A stretch of 6,278 nucleotides of DNA from an uncultured beta proteobacterium (lineage in GTDB: Bacteria; Pseudomonadota; Gammaproteobacteria; Burkholderiales; Burkholderiaceae): NCBI GenBank assembly GCA_903909925.1, contig CAIVXR010000055.1:1-6278 (forward strand), in the 5' to 3' direction. The translations under genes and the position numbers were made by a program. Below the pieces are notes generated by a model. It did no database searches, had not been told where the DNA came from, and saw nothing but the letters and a program-made list of their open reading frames with translations. Every line of letters starts with the position of its first letter. Position 1 is the stretch's first letter. Positions 6,202 to 6,278 of the stretch are shown here, one piece after another.

Positions 6202-6278
6202 AAAATAAAAGTCAATAAATTCAGTAGTTTATGATTAATCTTTAAGAGTCAAAATGAAAAATTAATGGCTTAGGCTTG
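6202..6278. other. A+T-rich region upstream of the pstS promoter, no gene seen
   Basis: No start codon in this stretch opens a reading frame of more than a few codons on either strand. The T-rich tract just upstream of the Pho box (minus strand, about 6209-6200) could act as an UP-like element, but this is speculation. Nothing in it identifies the neighbouring gene beyond the right edge. Confidence 0.5.

Noticed and set aside
6226..6252. A sigma-70-like pair on the minus strand: TTGACT (6252-6247) and TAAACT (6231-6226)
   Set aside because: The spacer is only 15 bases and the -10 matches four of six. In such A+T-rich sequence this is expected by chance. It could be a weak basal promoter but cannot be supported.
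1..6278. Mobile elements, CRISPR arrays, tRNA or rRNA genes, or a novel defence-type system
   Set aside because: No long direct or terminal inverted repeats, spacer arrays or RNA-gene signatures were seen. Almost the whole window is filled by intact, well-known Pho genes.

Overview
The window holds most of a phosphate-starvation (Pho) locus. All seven genes lie on the minus strand and read from right to left: pstS, pstC, pstA, pstB, phoU, phoB and phoR, with phoR cut off by the left edge. The protein families are recognisable from motifs alone. The order pstSCAB-phoU-phoBR, the moderate A+T-rich composition and the protein style suggest a betaproteobacterium of the order Burkholderiales. A low-GC freshwater lineage such as Polynucleobacter is my best guess, but this is inferred from general resemblance and no search was done.

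Layout from the promoter end: positions 6278-6202 are A+T-rich and contain no gene. A PhoB-binding direct repeat (Pho box, 6190-6173) and a -10-like hexamer (6162-6157) precede pstS (6111-5089). A perfect hairpin with a T-run, a likely intrinsic terminator or attenuator (5064-5036), lies in the 75-base gap between pstS and pstC. The genes pstC (5013-4027), pstA (4030-3164) and pstB (3167-2319) are joined by two 4-base ATGA overlaps. Then come phoU (2305-1601, 13-base gap), phoB (1582-869, 18-base gap) and phoR (804 to the edge, 64-base gap).

How the genes work together: PstS captures phosphate in the periplasm, PstC and PstA form the membrane channel, and PstB powers import with ATP. PhoU links the transporter's activity to the histidine kinase PhoR. 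PhoR phosphorylates PhoB when phosphate is scarce, and PhoB binds Pho boxes. The only Pho box seen here lies in front of pstS, so PhoB probably activates its own operon. The hairpin after pstS would let the binding protein be made in excess of the membrane and regulatory proteins.

This is essentially a well-known system. I found no new defence, mobile or RNA-guided element. The points most worth a second look are the regulatory sites (a possible third Pho-box repeat and the pstS/pstC attenuator) and the corrected pstS start.
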